From assembly GCF_001556515.1 (NCBI RefSeq), contig NZ_LSJA01000262.1:1-31760 (forward strand): a DNA stretch of 31,760 nt, written 5' to 3'. Shown here piece by piece: positions 24,973-31,760 of the stretch (position 1 is the stretch's first letter; the number at the start of each line of letters is the position of its first letter). The DNA is from Caulobacter sp. CCH9-E1. GTDB taxonomy: Bacteria; Pseudomonadota; Alphaproteobacteria; Caulobacterales; Caulobacteraceae. The position numbers were made by a program, and so were the translations under genes. The notes under the pieces are model-generated. The model saw only the letters and a program-made list of their open reading frames with translations, made no database searches and was not told the DNA's origin.

Positions 24973-25884
24973 GTGGTTAAACAACCGTTAACGGATGATC
25001 CACAGGAGAGTCACGGCGCCGGCGGCGAGGGTGAACGGTTGCCGCCGCGCTTTGCGACCTACTTCCACATCCATCTTGTGTCGGACTCCACGGGCGAGAC
25101 CTTGAACGCGATGGCGCGCGCGGTCTGCGCCCGGTTCACCGACATCCTGCCGATCGAACATATCTACGCCCTGGTCCGTTCCACCCGGCAGCTGGAGCGC
25201 GCGCTGGTGGAGATCGCCGGCGCGCCGGGCGTGGTCATGCACACCATCGTCGATCCGGGCCTGCGCTCGGCGCTCGAGGAAGGTTGCCGCAAGCTGGAGA
25301 TGCCCTGCATCGCCGCGCTCGATCCGGTGGTCAGCGCCATGTCGCGTTATCTGGGCGCGCGGATCTCCACCCGGGTCGGCGCCCAGCACGCCCTGACCAA
25401 CGACTATTTCGACCGGATCGAGGCGTTGGACTACGCGATCGCCCACGACGACGGCCAGGGCGGCCAGGACTTGACCCAGGCCGACGTGATCCTGGTCGGG
25501 GTCTCGCGGACCTCCAAGACCCCGACCTGCATCTATCTGGCCCACCGCGGCGTGCGCGCCGCCAATGTGCCGCTGGTGCCGGGGCGTCCGCCGCCGCCCG
25601 AGCTGTTCGAGCTGAAGAACACCCTGATCGTCGGCCTGATCACCTCGCCTGACCGGCTGATCCAGATTCGCCGCAACCGCCTGCTCTCCCTGAAGGAGAC
25701 CCGCGAGAGCGACTATGTCGACGCCGACGCCGTGCGCCAGGAGATCATCGCCGCCCGCCGCCTGTTCGAACGGCAGGGCTGGCCGGTGATCGACATCACC
25801 CGCCGCTCGGTAGAGGAGACGGCGGCGGCGGTGATCAACCTGCTGTCGGGCGGCCGCGGCAAGGTCGAGGTCCTGGGAGCCTGA
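24973..25884 (+). CDS. Bifunctional kinase/pyrophosphorylase regulator of PPDK or PEP synthase (RP001-type)
   Basis: Up to 303 residues. The DUF299 fold is clear: YFHIHLVSDSTGETLNAMARAVCARF at the start, VMHTIVDPGLRSALEEGC, and the P-loop GVSRTSKTPTCIYLAHRG at about residue 175. NVPLVPGRPPPPELFELKN and GLITSPDRLIQIRRNRL follow. Such proteins switch a pyruvate-metabolising dikinase or synthase on and off by ADP-dependent phosphorylation. This is the gene called RP001 next to Cori in C. crescentus. The start is uncertain: GTG 24973 places a CtrA box and a DnaA box inside the gene, while TTG 25039 (with GAGG upstream) begins just before the conserved RFATYFH. Confidence 0.93.
   Translation: MVKQPLTDDPQESHGAGGEGERLPPRFATYFHIHLVSDSTGETLNAMARAVCARFTDILPIEHIYALVRSTRQLERALVEIAGAPGVVMHTIVDPGLRSALEEGCRKLEMPCIAALDPVVSAMSRYLGARISTRVGAQHALTNDYFDRIEALDYAIAHDDGQGGQDLTQADVILVGVSRTSKTPTCIYLAHRGVRAANVPLVPGRPPPPELFELKNTLIVGLITSPDRLIQIRRNRLLSLKETRESDYVDADAVRQEIIAARRLFERQGWPVIDITRRSVEETAAAVINLLSGGRGKVEVLGA
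24977..24991. promoter_or_regulatory. CtrA box overlapping the start of the origin-proximal gene
   Basis: TTAAACAACCGTTAA is a perfect match. It lies 4 nt into the frame if translation begins at GTG 24973, and 4 nt before the DnaA box at 24996-25004. Confidence 0.8.
24996..25004 (+). promoter_or_regulatory. DnaA box
   Basis: TGATCCACA matches the Caulobacter G-type DnaA box exactly and the E. coli consensus at 8 of 9 positions or close to it. It is the best DnaA site visible in the origin region. Confidence 0.8.
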
Positions 25885-25889
25885 CGCCT

Positions 25890-26489
25890 GTGACGCTTAC
25901 CCCGGTAACCCTGGCGTCCAAGAGCTCGGCCCGCCAGATGATCCTGAAGAACGCCGGCGTCGCCTTCGAGGCGGTCGGCTCCGGCGTCGACGAGGACGCC
26001 GCCAAGGCTGGCCTGCTGGCCGAGGCGGTCACGCCGCGCGACATCGCCGACGCCCTGGCCGAGATGAAGGCGGTCAAGGTCTCGGCCAAGCGGCCGGGCC
26101 TGGTGATCGGCGCTGACCAGACGCTCGACCTGCGTGGCCAGCTGATCGACAAGGTCGACACGCTCGAAGAAGCGCGCGCCCGTCTGCTGGAACTGCGCGG
26201 CCAGGTTCACAAGCTGCACTCGGCCGTGGTGGTCGCCCGCGACGGTCAGCCGATCTGGCGGATCGTCGAGACCGCCAAGCTGTCGGTGCGGCCGTTCAGC
26301 GAGGCGTGGCTGGACCGATATATAGAGCGACGCGGCGAGGCCTTGCTGTGGTCGGTCGGCTGCTACGAGCTGGAGAGCGAGGGCGTGCAACTGTTCGACC
26401 AGGTCGACGGGGACTACTTCGCCATACTGGGTCTGCCCCTGGTCGGACTTCTGGATTGTCTGCGTCTCCACGGAGCCCTTGTGGCATGA
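25890..26489 (+). CDS. Maf-family nucleoside triphosphate pyrophosphatase
   Basis: A 199-residue Maf protein. The N-terminal signature [22 protein letters not shown] replaces the usual SPRR with SSAR, and the catalytic acidic segment is [18 protein letters not shown]. The C-terminal [35 protein letters not shown] block is typical. Maf proteins hydrolyse non-canonical or pyrimidine nucleotides and affect septation. The start is GTG at 25890, 5 nt after the previous stop. The stop overlaps aroE by 4 nt (ATGA). Confidence 0.93.
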   Translation: MTLTPVTLASKSSARQMILKNAGVAFEAVGSGVDEDAAKAGLLAEAVTPRDIADALAEMKAVKVSAKRPGLVIGADQTLDLRGQLIDKVDTLEEARARLLELRGQVHKLHSAVVVARDGQPIWRIVETAKLSVRPFSEAWLDRYIERRGEALLWSVGCYELESEGVQLFDQVDGDYFAILGLPLVGLLDCLRLHGALVA

Positions 26490-27358
26490 CTTCAACGAAC
26501 TCGGGGACAATCTCCGGCGCGGCTGTCGTCGGCGGCGTCTGCGGCCAGCCGATCAAGCACTCGATGAGCCCGGTGCTCCACAACGCCTGGATCGCCGCGG
26601 CGGGCCTCGACGCGGCCTATGTGCCGTTCGCCCCGGCGGCCGAACGCTTCGAGGCCTTCGTCGACGGTCTGCGCGGCGGCGCGGTGCGCGGGGTCAATGT
26701 CACCATCCCGTTCAAGGAGCGCGCCCTGGCGCTGGCCGACACCGCCAGCGATCTGGCGAAGATGGCCGGGGCGGCGAACCTTCTGCTGTTCGCGCCGGAC
26801 GGCTCGGTCCACGCCGACAACACCGACGGCCCCGGCCTGCTCGGCGCCGTCCAGGCGCAGGCGCCCGGCTTTGACGCCTCGGCCGCGCCGGTCGTGATCC
26901 TGGGCGCCGGCGGCGCGGCGCGCGGGGCGGTCGCCGCCCTGCTTCTGGCCGGCGCGCCCGAGATCCGGATCGTCAACCGCACCCTGGCCCGCGCCCAGGA
27001 GCTGGCCGACGCCTTTGGGCCCAAGGTGATCGCGGCCGAGGACGCCGCCCTGCCCGGCCTGCTGGCCGACGCGGGTCTGGTCATCAACGCCACCTCGTTA
27101 GGCCTGGGCGGCGGCGCTGGGCCGGCGGCGGATCTTTCGCTGACGTCGGAGACGGCCGTGGTCATGGACATGGTCTACAAGCCCCTGCGCACCGAGTTCC
27201 TGCGCCGCGCCGAGGCCGCGGGTCGTCGCACGGTCGATGGCCTGGAGATGCTGCTGCGCCAGGCCATACCCAGTTTCGAGGCGATCTATGGCGTCGCCCC
27301 CTCCCCCGCTGTCGATGTACGGGGCATGGCCCTGAAGCTCTTGGGTGAATCATGCTGA
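26486..27358 (+). CDS. aroE: Shikimate dehydrogenase
   Basis: A 290-residue NADP-dependent shikimate dehydrogenase of aromatic amino-acid synthesis. The substrate site is [17 protein letters not shown] near residue 20, with the catalytic Lys in [12 protein letters not shown] and Asp in ADNTDGPG (about 114). The nucleotide fold is [17 protein letters not shown] (about 140), followed by [13 protein letters not shown]. The C-terminus has [33 protein letters not shown]. The ATG at 26486 overlaps the maf stop; coaE begins 7 nt before the aroE stop. The maf-aroE-coaE-dnaQ order is conserved in many alphaproteobacteria. Confidence 0.97.
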   Translation: MTSTNSGTISGAAVVGGVCGQPIKHSMSPVLHNAWIAAAGLDAAYVPFAPAAERFEAFVDGLRGGAVRGVNVTIPFKERALALADTASDLAKMAGAANLLLFAPDGSVHADNTDGPGLLGAVQAQAPGFDASAAPVVILGAGGAARGAVAALLLAGAPEIRIVNRTLARAQELADAFGPKVIAAEDAALPGLLADAGLVINATSLGLGGGAGPAADLSLTSETAVVMDMVYKPLRTEFLRRAEAAGRRTVDGLEMLLRQAIPSFEAIYGVAPSPAVDVRGMALKLLGESC

Positions 27359-27951
27359 TCCTGGGCCTGACCGGATCGATCGGGATGGGCAAGTCGACGA
27401 CCGCGGCGATGTTCGAGGCCGAGGGCGTTCCCGTCTACGACTCCGACGCCGCTGTCCACGCGCTGTACGCCGCCGGCGGCGCCGCCGTCGCGCCGGTGGA
27501 GGCCGCCTTCCCGGGCGTGCTCACCGACGGGGCGATCGACCGGGCCAAGCTCAGCGCCAAGGTCGTCGGCAATCCCGAGGCCCTGGCCAAGCTGGAAGCG
27601 ATCGTCCATCCGCTGGTCGGCGCCGACCGCATCAGCTTCTTCCAGAAGGCCCAGGCCGAGGGCCGCGACATCGTCGTGCTGGACGTGCCGCTGCTGTTCG
27701 AGACCGGCGGCGAGAAGAGCGTTCACAAGGTGGTCGTCGTCTCGGCCCCGCCCGAGGTGCAGCGCGCCCGCGTCCTGGCTCGCCCGGAGATGACGCCTGA
27801 GAAGCTCGAGGCGATCCTGGCCCGCCAGCTGCCCGACGCCGAAAAGCGCGCCCGCGCCGATTTCGTGATCGACACCGGTCAGGGCGTCGAGCACGCCCGC
27901 CAGCAGGTCCGCGACCTTCTGACTCTGTTGAGAACTTCCGGCTCTGCTTGA
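27352..27951 (+). CDS. coaE: Dephospho-CoA kinase
   Basis: A 199-residue P-loop kinase for the last step of coenzyme A synthesis. Walker A is [11 protein letters not shown] at residues 6-16. The substrate loop is [14 protein letters not shown] (about 27-40), and [21 protein letters not shown] and [19 protein letters not shown] follow as usual. The C-terminus has [18 protein letters not shown]. The ATG at 27352 overlaps aroE by 7 nt, so translation of the two is probably coupled. 31 nt separate it from dnaQ. Confidence 0.97.
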   Translation: MLILGLTGSIGMGKSTTAAMFEAEGVPVYDSDAAVHALYAAGGAAVAPVEAAFPGVLTDGAIDRAKLSAKVVGNPEALAKLEAIVHPLVGADRISFFQKAQAEGRDIVVLDVPLLFETGGEKSVHKVVVVSAPPEVQRARVLARPEMTPEKLEAILARQLPDAEKRARADFVIDTGQGVEHARQQVRDLLTLLRTSGSA

Positions 27952-27982
27952 AGGCGGAGTCGAACCGGCTCAAAGAAGGACC

Positions 27983-28696
27983 ATGGCCCGCGAGATCATC
28001 CTCGACACCGAAACCACCGGCTTCGATCCCAAGACGGGCGACCGCCTGGTGGAAATCGGCTGCATCGAAGTGGTCGACTTCATGCCGACCGGCCGCTCGT
28101 TCCACGAATATTGCGACCCGCTGCGCGACATGCCGGCCGAGGCCGAGAAGGTTCACGGCCTGTCCAGCGCCTTCCTGGCCGGCAAACCCAAGTTCCACGA
28201 GATCGCCGACCGCTTCGTCGAGTTCGTCGGCGACAGCGTCGTCGTCGCCCACAACGCCGCGTTCGACCGGCAGTTCGTCAATTTCGAGCTGGAGAAGTGC
28301 GGCCGCGCCCCGATCCATGAGGACCGCTGGGTCGATACGCTGGCGATGGCCAAGAAGCGCTTTCCGGGCATGTACAACTCGCTCGACGCGCTGTGCAAAC
28401 GCTTCAAGATCAGCCTGGAAAGCCGCGACAAGCACGGCGCCCTGATCGACGCCCACCTGCTGGCCGAGGTCTATCTCGAGCTGCAGGGCGGCAAGGAACG
28501 GGCCCTGGAGCTGACCCATGTGGTCGAGACCCTGGCCATATCGGCCGCCGTCCAGGGCTCCTACGGCGCCCGCGCCCGCCCGCTCGCCCCGCGTTCGACC
28601 GACGCCGAGCGGGAGGTCCATGCCGCCTGGGTTCGCAAGAACCTCAAGGAGCAGGCCTTGTGGATCAAGTTTGGCGTCGTTTCCGCTGAAGGGTAA
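27983..28696 (+). CDS. dnaQ: DNA polymerase III epsilon subunit (proofreading exonuclease)
   Basis: A 237-residue DEDDh exonuclease. Exo I is ILDTETTGFDP (residues 6-16), Exo II is VVAHNAAFDRQFV (about 90-102), and the Exo III epsilon motif is KHGALIDAHLLAEVY with its catalytic His and Asp (about 152-166). The C-terminal tail (about 180-237), which would bind the polymerase alpha subunit, lacks the clamp-binding motif in a form I can see. AAAGAAGGACC precedes the ATG at 27983, which provides a ribosome site. Confidence 0.96.
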   Translation: MAREIILDTETTGFDPKTGDRLVEIGCIEVVDFMPTGRSFHEYCDPLRDMPAEAEKVHGLSSAFLAGKPKFHEIADRFVEFVGDSVVVAHNAAFDRQFVNFELEKCGRAPIHEDRWVDTLAMAKKRFPGMYNSLDALCKRFKISLESRDKHGALIDAHLLAEVYLELQGGKERALELTHVVETLAISAAVQGSYGARARPLAPRSTDAEREVHAAWVRKNLKEQALWIKFGVVSAEG

Positions 28697-28747
28697 GCCG
28701 CTCAGGTCACCGCCCGGTTCACGCCATGGCGTCCTCGTCTGAAAGGT

Positions 28748-28768
28748 TGACGGACCCAGAGTCCGTCA
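28748..28768 (+). other. Hairpin after dnaQ with a TATAAT downstream
   Basis: TGACGGAC (28748-28755) and GTCCGTCA (28761-28768) pair perfectly around a 5-nt loop. No T tract follows, so it is not a classic terminator. TATAAT occurs at 28779-28784, but no -35 element lies at the right distance. The 254-bp spacer (28697-28950) otherwise shows an AT-rich patch only. Confidence 0.45.
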
Positions 28769-28950
28769 GCTTAAAGACTATAATACATATAACCGCGATC
28801 TTCGAAGCTGATCCGAGGACCTGAGGCCGAATTTGGTCATCAAGTAGGTCATATTGTCGCGCCTCATGATGTATTAATCACGAATTCACCGGCCGAGCCG
28901 ATCAACTTCGCCCAACAGTTCTGGATATCTCAGAAACGGGGCGATCTCTC

Positions 28951-30363
28951 GTGCGAAAATTATTCTCCGTAACTCTGCTGGCTGCCTCGATGATGGCCAG
29001 TGTCGCCGCCGCCCAAGAGGCGCCGGCGTCGGACGCCGCTTCGCTCGAGGAGCTGAAGGCGCAGATCAAGGTCATGCAGGAGCGTCTCCAGTCGCTGGAG
29101 ACCAAGGCCGCCGCCAAGCCCGCGGCCGCGCCGGCGCCCGCCACCCAGATCAAATGGGAAGGTTCGCCCCGCTTCACGGACGCCAGCGGCGCCACGTTCA
29201 AGCTGCGCGGCCGCGTGATGCTGGATGGCGTCAACGTCAATGTCGATCGCGACAACGCCCCCTCTTACAAGGCGCGCCAATATCGGGCCCGCCAGGTGTT
29301 CCTGGGCGCGGAAGGCGCGTTCGGCCAGTGGGCCTATCGCATCGAAGGCGGCGCGGCCAACGGCGGCGCCTGGGGCTGGGACGACGCGGTCATCGAATAC
29401 AAGACCAAGAGCGGCGTGCTGCTCACCTTCGGCAACCAGAAGATCACCGGCCTTGAGAACCTCACCTCGATCAAATCCATCACCTTCATGGAGCGGGGCC
29501 CGTTCGGCGATCTGAACGACAATGGTTTCGTGCTGGCCGCCCAGGTCACCAAGGTCGGCAAGAACTGGTCGCTGCGCGGCGCGCTGCAAGGCGACACGAT
29601 CAACAAGGCCGATGTCTCTTCGGGCGCCTATGACGCCAACAACGCCAAGGAGCGCTCGGGCTTCGCGGCTCGCGGCACTTGGGCGCCGGTGATGACCCCC
29701 ACCGACACCGTTCACCTGGGCGCCTCGGTGCGCCACCGCGAGACCGGCGGCGAGGCGGGCTTCACCTATGCGGCCACGGCGAACACCGCCTACAAGCCCC
29801 AGACCTCGACCGGCGGCGTGCTGCTGTCGACTGGCGCGGTCGGCAAGAGCGACACCACGGTGGGCGCTGAAGCGGCCTGGGCTCACAAGAACGTTTCGGT
29901 GCAGGGCGAGATCGCCCGCATCAAGGTCAACCGCGTGGCCACGACCCGAAGCGCGGCCAACGGCGGTCCGGACTTCAACATCGTCACGGGCTACGCCTCG
30001 GTCAGCTGGTTCCCGACCGGCGAGACGCGCCCGTACAGCGCGGCCGGCCACTTCGGCAAGATCAAGATCGCGCACCCGATCGACAAGGGCGGCATGGGCG
30101 CCTTCGAACTGGCGGGCCGCTACGACTACGCCGACCTGACCAAGATGAGCCCGAACGCCGTGACCGCCCTGGCCAGCCAGCCGGGCCTGGCGACGGCCGG
30201 CACCTACAAGGGCCTGACCGCGGGCGTGAATTGGTATCCCCAGAACAACGTCCGCTTCATGGCGAACGTCACCAAGGCCAAGGTCAACAATCGCCGCATC
30301 GGCGCGATCGAGAACGACGCCGACGTGACGGTCGTCCAAGCTCGCATGCAGATCGAATTCTAG
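28951..30363 (+). CDS. Phosphate-selective porin (OprP/OprO-like)
   Basis: A 470-residue outer membrane protein. The signal peptide is MRKLFSVTLLAASMMASVAAA with cleavage near AQE. A predicted coiled coil (SLEELKAQIKVMQERLQSLETKAAAK, about residues 31-56) precedes an Ala/Pro-rich linker, the arrangement of trimeric OprP-type porins. The barrel follows with FKLRGRVMLDGVNV, RRQVFLGAEGAFGQWAYRIEGG-like strands, GWDDAVIEYKTKSGVLLTFGNQKI, and it ends in ARMQIEF with a terminal Phe. It may take up phosphate or another anion. GTG at 28951 is the start. The chemotaxis receptor gene begins 39 nt after the stop with no terminator in between, so they may be one transcript. Confidence 0.88.
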   Translation: MRKLFSVTLLAASMMASVAAAQEAPASDAASLEELKAQIKVMQERLQSLETKAAAKPAAAPAPATQIKWEGSPRFTDASGATFKLRGRVMLDGVNVNVDRDNAPSYKARQYRARQVFLGAEGAFGQWAYRIEGGAANGGAWGWDDAVIEYKTKSGVLLTFGNQKITGLENLTSIKSITFMERGPFGDLNDNGFVLAAQVTKVGKNWSLRGALQGDTINKADVSSGAYDANNAKERSGFAARGTWAPVMTPTDTVHLGASVRHRETGGEAGFTYAATANTAYKPQTSTGGVLLSTGAVGKSDTTVGAEAAWAHKNVSVQGEIARIKVNRVATTRSAANGGPDFNIVTGYASVSWFPTGETRPYSAAGHFGKIKIAHPIDKGGMGAFELAGRYDYADLTKMSPNAVTALASQPGLATAGTYKGLTAGVNWYPQNNVRFMANVTKAKVNNRRIGAIENDADVTVVQARMQIEF

Positions 30364-30402
30364 CTCTATCCTTCATAAAATCTCGGCGGTCTGGAGACCT
30401 GG

Positions 30403-31760
30403 ATGTCGTTCCTGAAGAACATCTCGATCCGTAACAAGATCATGCTGTCGTTTGGCCTCTTGCTGGCTGCGGCCGTGGCGATGATCGTCAGCGTCTTCCT
30501 GCAGCTCACGGGCATGCAGCAAGCCATCCGGCTGAACGATGAGAGCAAGTCGATCATCGATCAGACCCAGACCGCGGAGAAGAACATCCTGCGGGTGAAC
30601 TCGCAGATGCGCGGGATTCTGCTGACCGGCAGCGTCAAGTACATGGCCTCTTACGACGAGGGCCTGAAGGGCTTCGACGACGCCATCGCCAAGCTCGATT
30701 CCTTCAACCTGACCGATAAGGAAAAGGCCGACCTGGCGAAGGTCAAGGCCGACACCAAGATCTGGCTGGACACCTACGGTCGGCCGCTGACCATGGCCGG
30801 GCTGGATCCCGCCCGCAAGGAGGAGGGCCGTCAGATCCTGACGGACGCCGGCGAAAAGGCCCGAGTGACCCACATCATCAAGCGGATCGGGGTGATCCGC
30901 TCGACCGAGCAGGCGCGAATGGCCATGCGCGAGGACGCCCAGCACAAGGCGATCTTCTCGTCGGTCGCCATGCTGATCGGCGGCGGCCTGGGCCTGGTCG
31001 TCATCGCCGTGGGCATGGGCTGGCAGCTGACGACCCTCGTCGCCGCGCCCGTCGGCCGCATGACCCAGTCGATGCTGCGTCTGGCTGACGGCGACTTCGA
31101 CGTCGAGACGCCCGACCGCGACCGCGCCGACGAGGTGGGTTCGCTGTCGCGGGCGTTCGAGACGTTCAAGGAAAACAGCCTCAAGGCGATCCGCCTCGAG
31201 AAGGAAACCGGCGCCATGCGCGAGGCCGGAGAAGCCGAGCGCGCCAAGACCGAGGCCCAGCGCGCCCGGGAAGCGGCCGAGGATCGCGCGGCGATCGAGG
31301 CGCTGGGCAAGGGCCTGCACGCCCTGTCGACCGGCGACCTGACGCACCGGATCACCGAACAGCTTTCGCCCAAGACCGGGCAGCTGAAGGACGACTTCAA
31401 CGCCTCGATCGCCAAGCTTGAGAACGTGATGTCGGGCGTCCGCCACGCCGTCATGACCATCAGCGGCGGGGCGCGTGAAATCTCGGCCGCCTCGGACGAC
31501 CTGGCGCGCCGCACCGAGCAGCAGGCCGCCAGCCTGGAAGAGACGGCCGCGGCGCTGGAAGAGATCACCGCCACGGTCAACAAGACCGCCGAAGGCGCGG
31601 GCTTCGCCCGCTCGGCCGTCAGCGGCGCCAAGACCGACGCCGAGAGCGGCGGCCAGATCGCCGAGCGCGCGGTCGCGGCCATGAGCGAGATCGAAAGCTC
31701 GTCCAGCCAGATCAGCCAGATCATCGGCGTGATCGACGAGATCGCCTTCCAGACCAACCT
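30403..31760 (+). CDS. Methyl-accepting chemotaxis protein (3' end beyond window)
   Basis: The first 452 codons of a chemoreceptor, open at the window edge. Transmembrane helix 1 is about residues 13-35. A periplasmic four-helix-type sensor region (about 38-183) follows, then helix 2 (FSSVAMLIGGGLGLVVIAVGMGW, about 186-208). HAMP (about 210-265) is followed by a coiled coil and a second HAMP-like unit around HALSTGDLTHRITEQ. The methylation region EQQAASLEETAAALEEITATV is present, and the end VIDEIAFQTNL leads into the signalling tip. GGAG lies 6 nt before the ATG. The ligand is unknown; the neighbouring porin suggests a shared nutrient, which is only inference. Confidence 0.95.
   Translation, partial: MSFLKNISIRNKIMLSFGLLLAAAVAMIVSVFLQLTGMQQAIRLNDESKSIIDQTQTAEKNILRVNSQMRGILLTGSVKYMASYDEGLKGFDDAIAKLDSFNLTDKEKADLAKVKADTKIWLDTYGRPLTMAGLDPARKEEGRQILTDAGEKARVTHIIKRIGVIRSTEQARMAMREDAQHKAIFSSVAMLIGGGLGLVVIAVGMGWQLTTLVAAPVGRMTQSMLRLADGDFDVETPDRDRADEVGSLSRAFETFKENSLKAIRLEKETGAMREAGEAERAKTEAQRAREAAEDRAAIEALGKGLHALSTGDLTHRITEQLSPKTGQLKDDFNASIAKLENVMSGVRHAVMTISGGAREISAASDDLARRTEQQAASLEETAAALEEITATVNKTAEGAGFARSAVSGAKTDAESGGQIAERAVAAMSEIESSSSQISQIIGVIDEIAFQTN

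Larger units (their letters stand above)
24527..25012. other. Chromosomal replication origin (Cori)
   Basis: The spacer between hemE and the kinase-phosphotransferase gene is the known place of Cori. It holds an AT-rich stretch (24576-24613) in otherwise GC-rich DNA, five TTAA-N7-TTAA-type CtrA sites (three perfect), one good DnaA box TGATCCACA at 24996-25004, weaker DnaA-like words (minus strand 24647-24655 and 24736-24744), two TCCCCA-type boxes (24872-24877 minus, 24955-24960 plus) and five GANTC sites (24568, 24672, 24814, 24841, 25008). DnaA opens the duplex; phosphorylated CtrA blocks initiation outside S phase. Confidence 0.92.

Noticed and set aside
28779..28784. TATAAT as the porin promoter
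   Set aside because: The only TTGAC-like element (28747-28752) is 26 bp upstream, too far for a sigma-70 promoter, and it lies within a hairpin.
30373..31757. Long minus-strand open frames across the chemoreceptor gene
   Set aside because: The plus strand encodes a clear chemoreceptor through to the window edge. The antisense frames have shadow composition.
1..31760. tRNA, rRNA, CRISPR, prophage or insertion sequence
   Set aside because: No cloverleaf, direct-repeat array, transposase or phage-like protein was seen on either strand.

Overview
The window is a piece of a high-GC alphaproteobacterial chromosome that spans the replication origin and the centromere. Gene content, order and protein sequence all point to Caulobacter, close to but probably not identical with C. 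crescentus/vibrioides. ParB reads like the C. crescentus protein with scattered substitutions (a judgement from memory, not an alignment). Gene order is that of the known Caulobacter origin region: lptE-holA / parB-parA-rsmG-mnmG-mnmE / rho / hemJ-hemH-hemE / Cori / kinase-phosphotransferase (RP001)-maf-aroE-coaE-dnaQ. No rRNA, tRNA, insertion sequence, prophage or CRISPR array was found.

Layout. (1) 1-4936: envelope and export genes. An Smr-domain gene, mltA and a Tim44-like gene form a minus-strand operon, divergent from secB. Then come an OmpR-type regulator matching CenR, a divergent L,D-transpeptidase and a YdeI/OmdA-type gene. (2) 5002-7490: a YggS-type PLP protein, divergent from a ThiE/TenI-like gene with start codons only 13 nt apart, then an NtrZ-like periplasmic protein and a DUF3576 lipoprotein. 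(3) 7627-11896: leuS-lptE-holA on the plus strand, with palindromic repeats around holA. (4) 12269-18287: DUF6489-mnmE, then mnmG-rsmG-parA-parB, all on the minus strand. Two near-perfect parS sites lie in the mnmE-mnmG spacer and further parS-like motifs lie inside mnmG, mnmE and a quinone oxidoreductase gene. (5) 18412-21699: dienelactone hydrolase and quinone oxidoreductase genes converging on rho. (6) 21967-24526: hemE-hemH-hemJ with overlapping codons. (7) 24527-25012: the origin, with an AT-rich stretch, five CtrA-type sites (three perfect), a DnaA box and five CcrM (GANTC) sites. (8) 24973-28696: kinase-phosphotransferase, maf, aroE, coaE and dnaQ. (9) 28951-31760: a phosphate-type outer membrane porin and a chemotaxis receptor cut by the window edge.

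How it works together. CtrA and DnaA compete at the origin. ParB loads on parS about 8 kb to the left, and ParA, encoded beside it, moves the duplicated centromere. The other genes are housekeeping: haem synthesis, tRNA modification and charging, shikimate and CoA synthesis, replication subunits, and envelope maintenance. All complete genes right of the origin run away from it. Left of the origin the order is mixed, with leuS-lptE-holA and the hydrolase/oxidoreductase pair facing the fork.

I did not find a clearly undescribed multi-gene system. The most interesting signals are at DNA level: a 17-nt parS-like word shared by mnmG and mnmE in different reading frames, replication control sites running into the first codons of the gene next to the origin, and a small family of intergenic palindromes present in full, partial and minimal forms.
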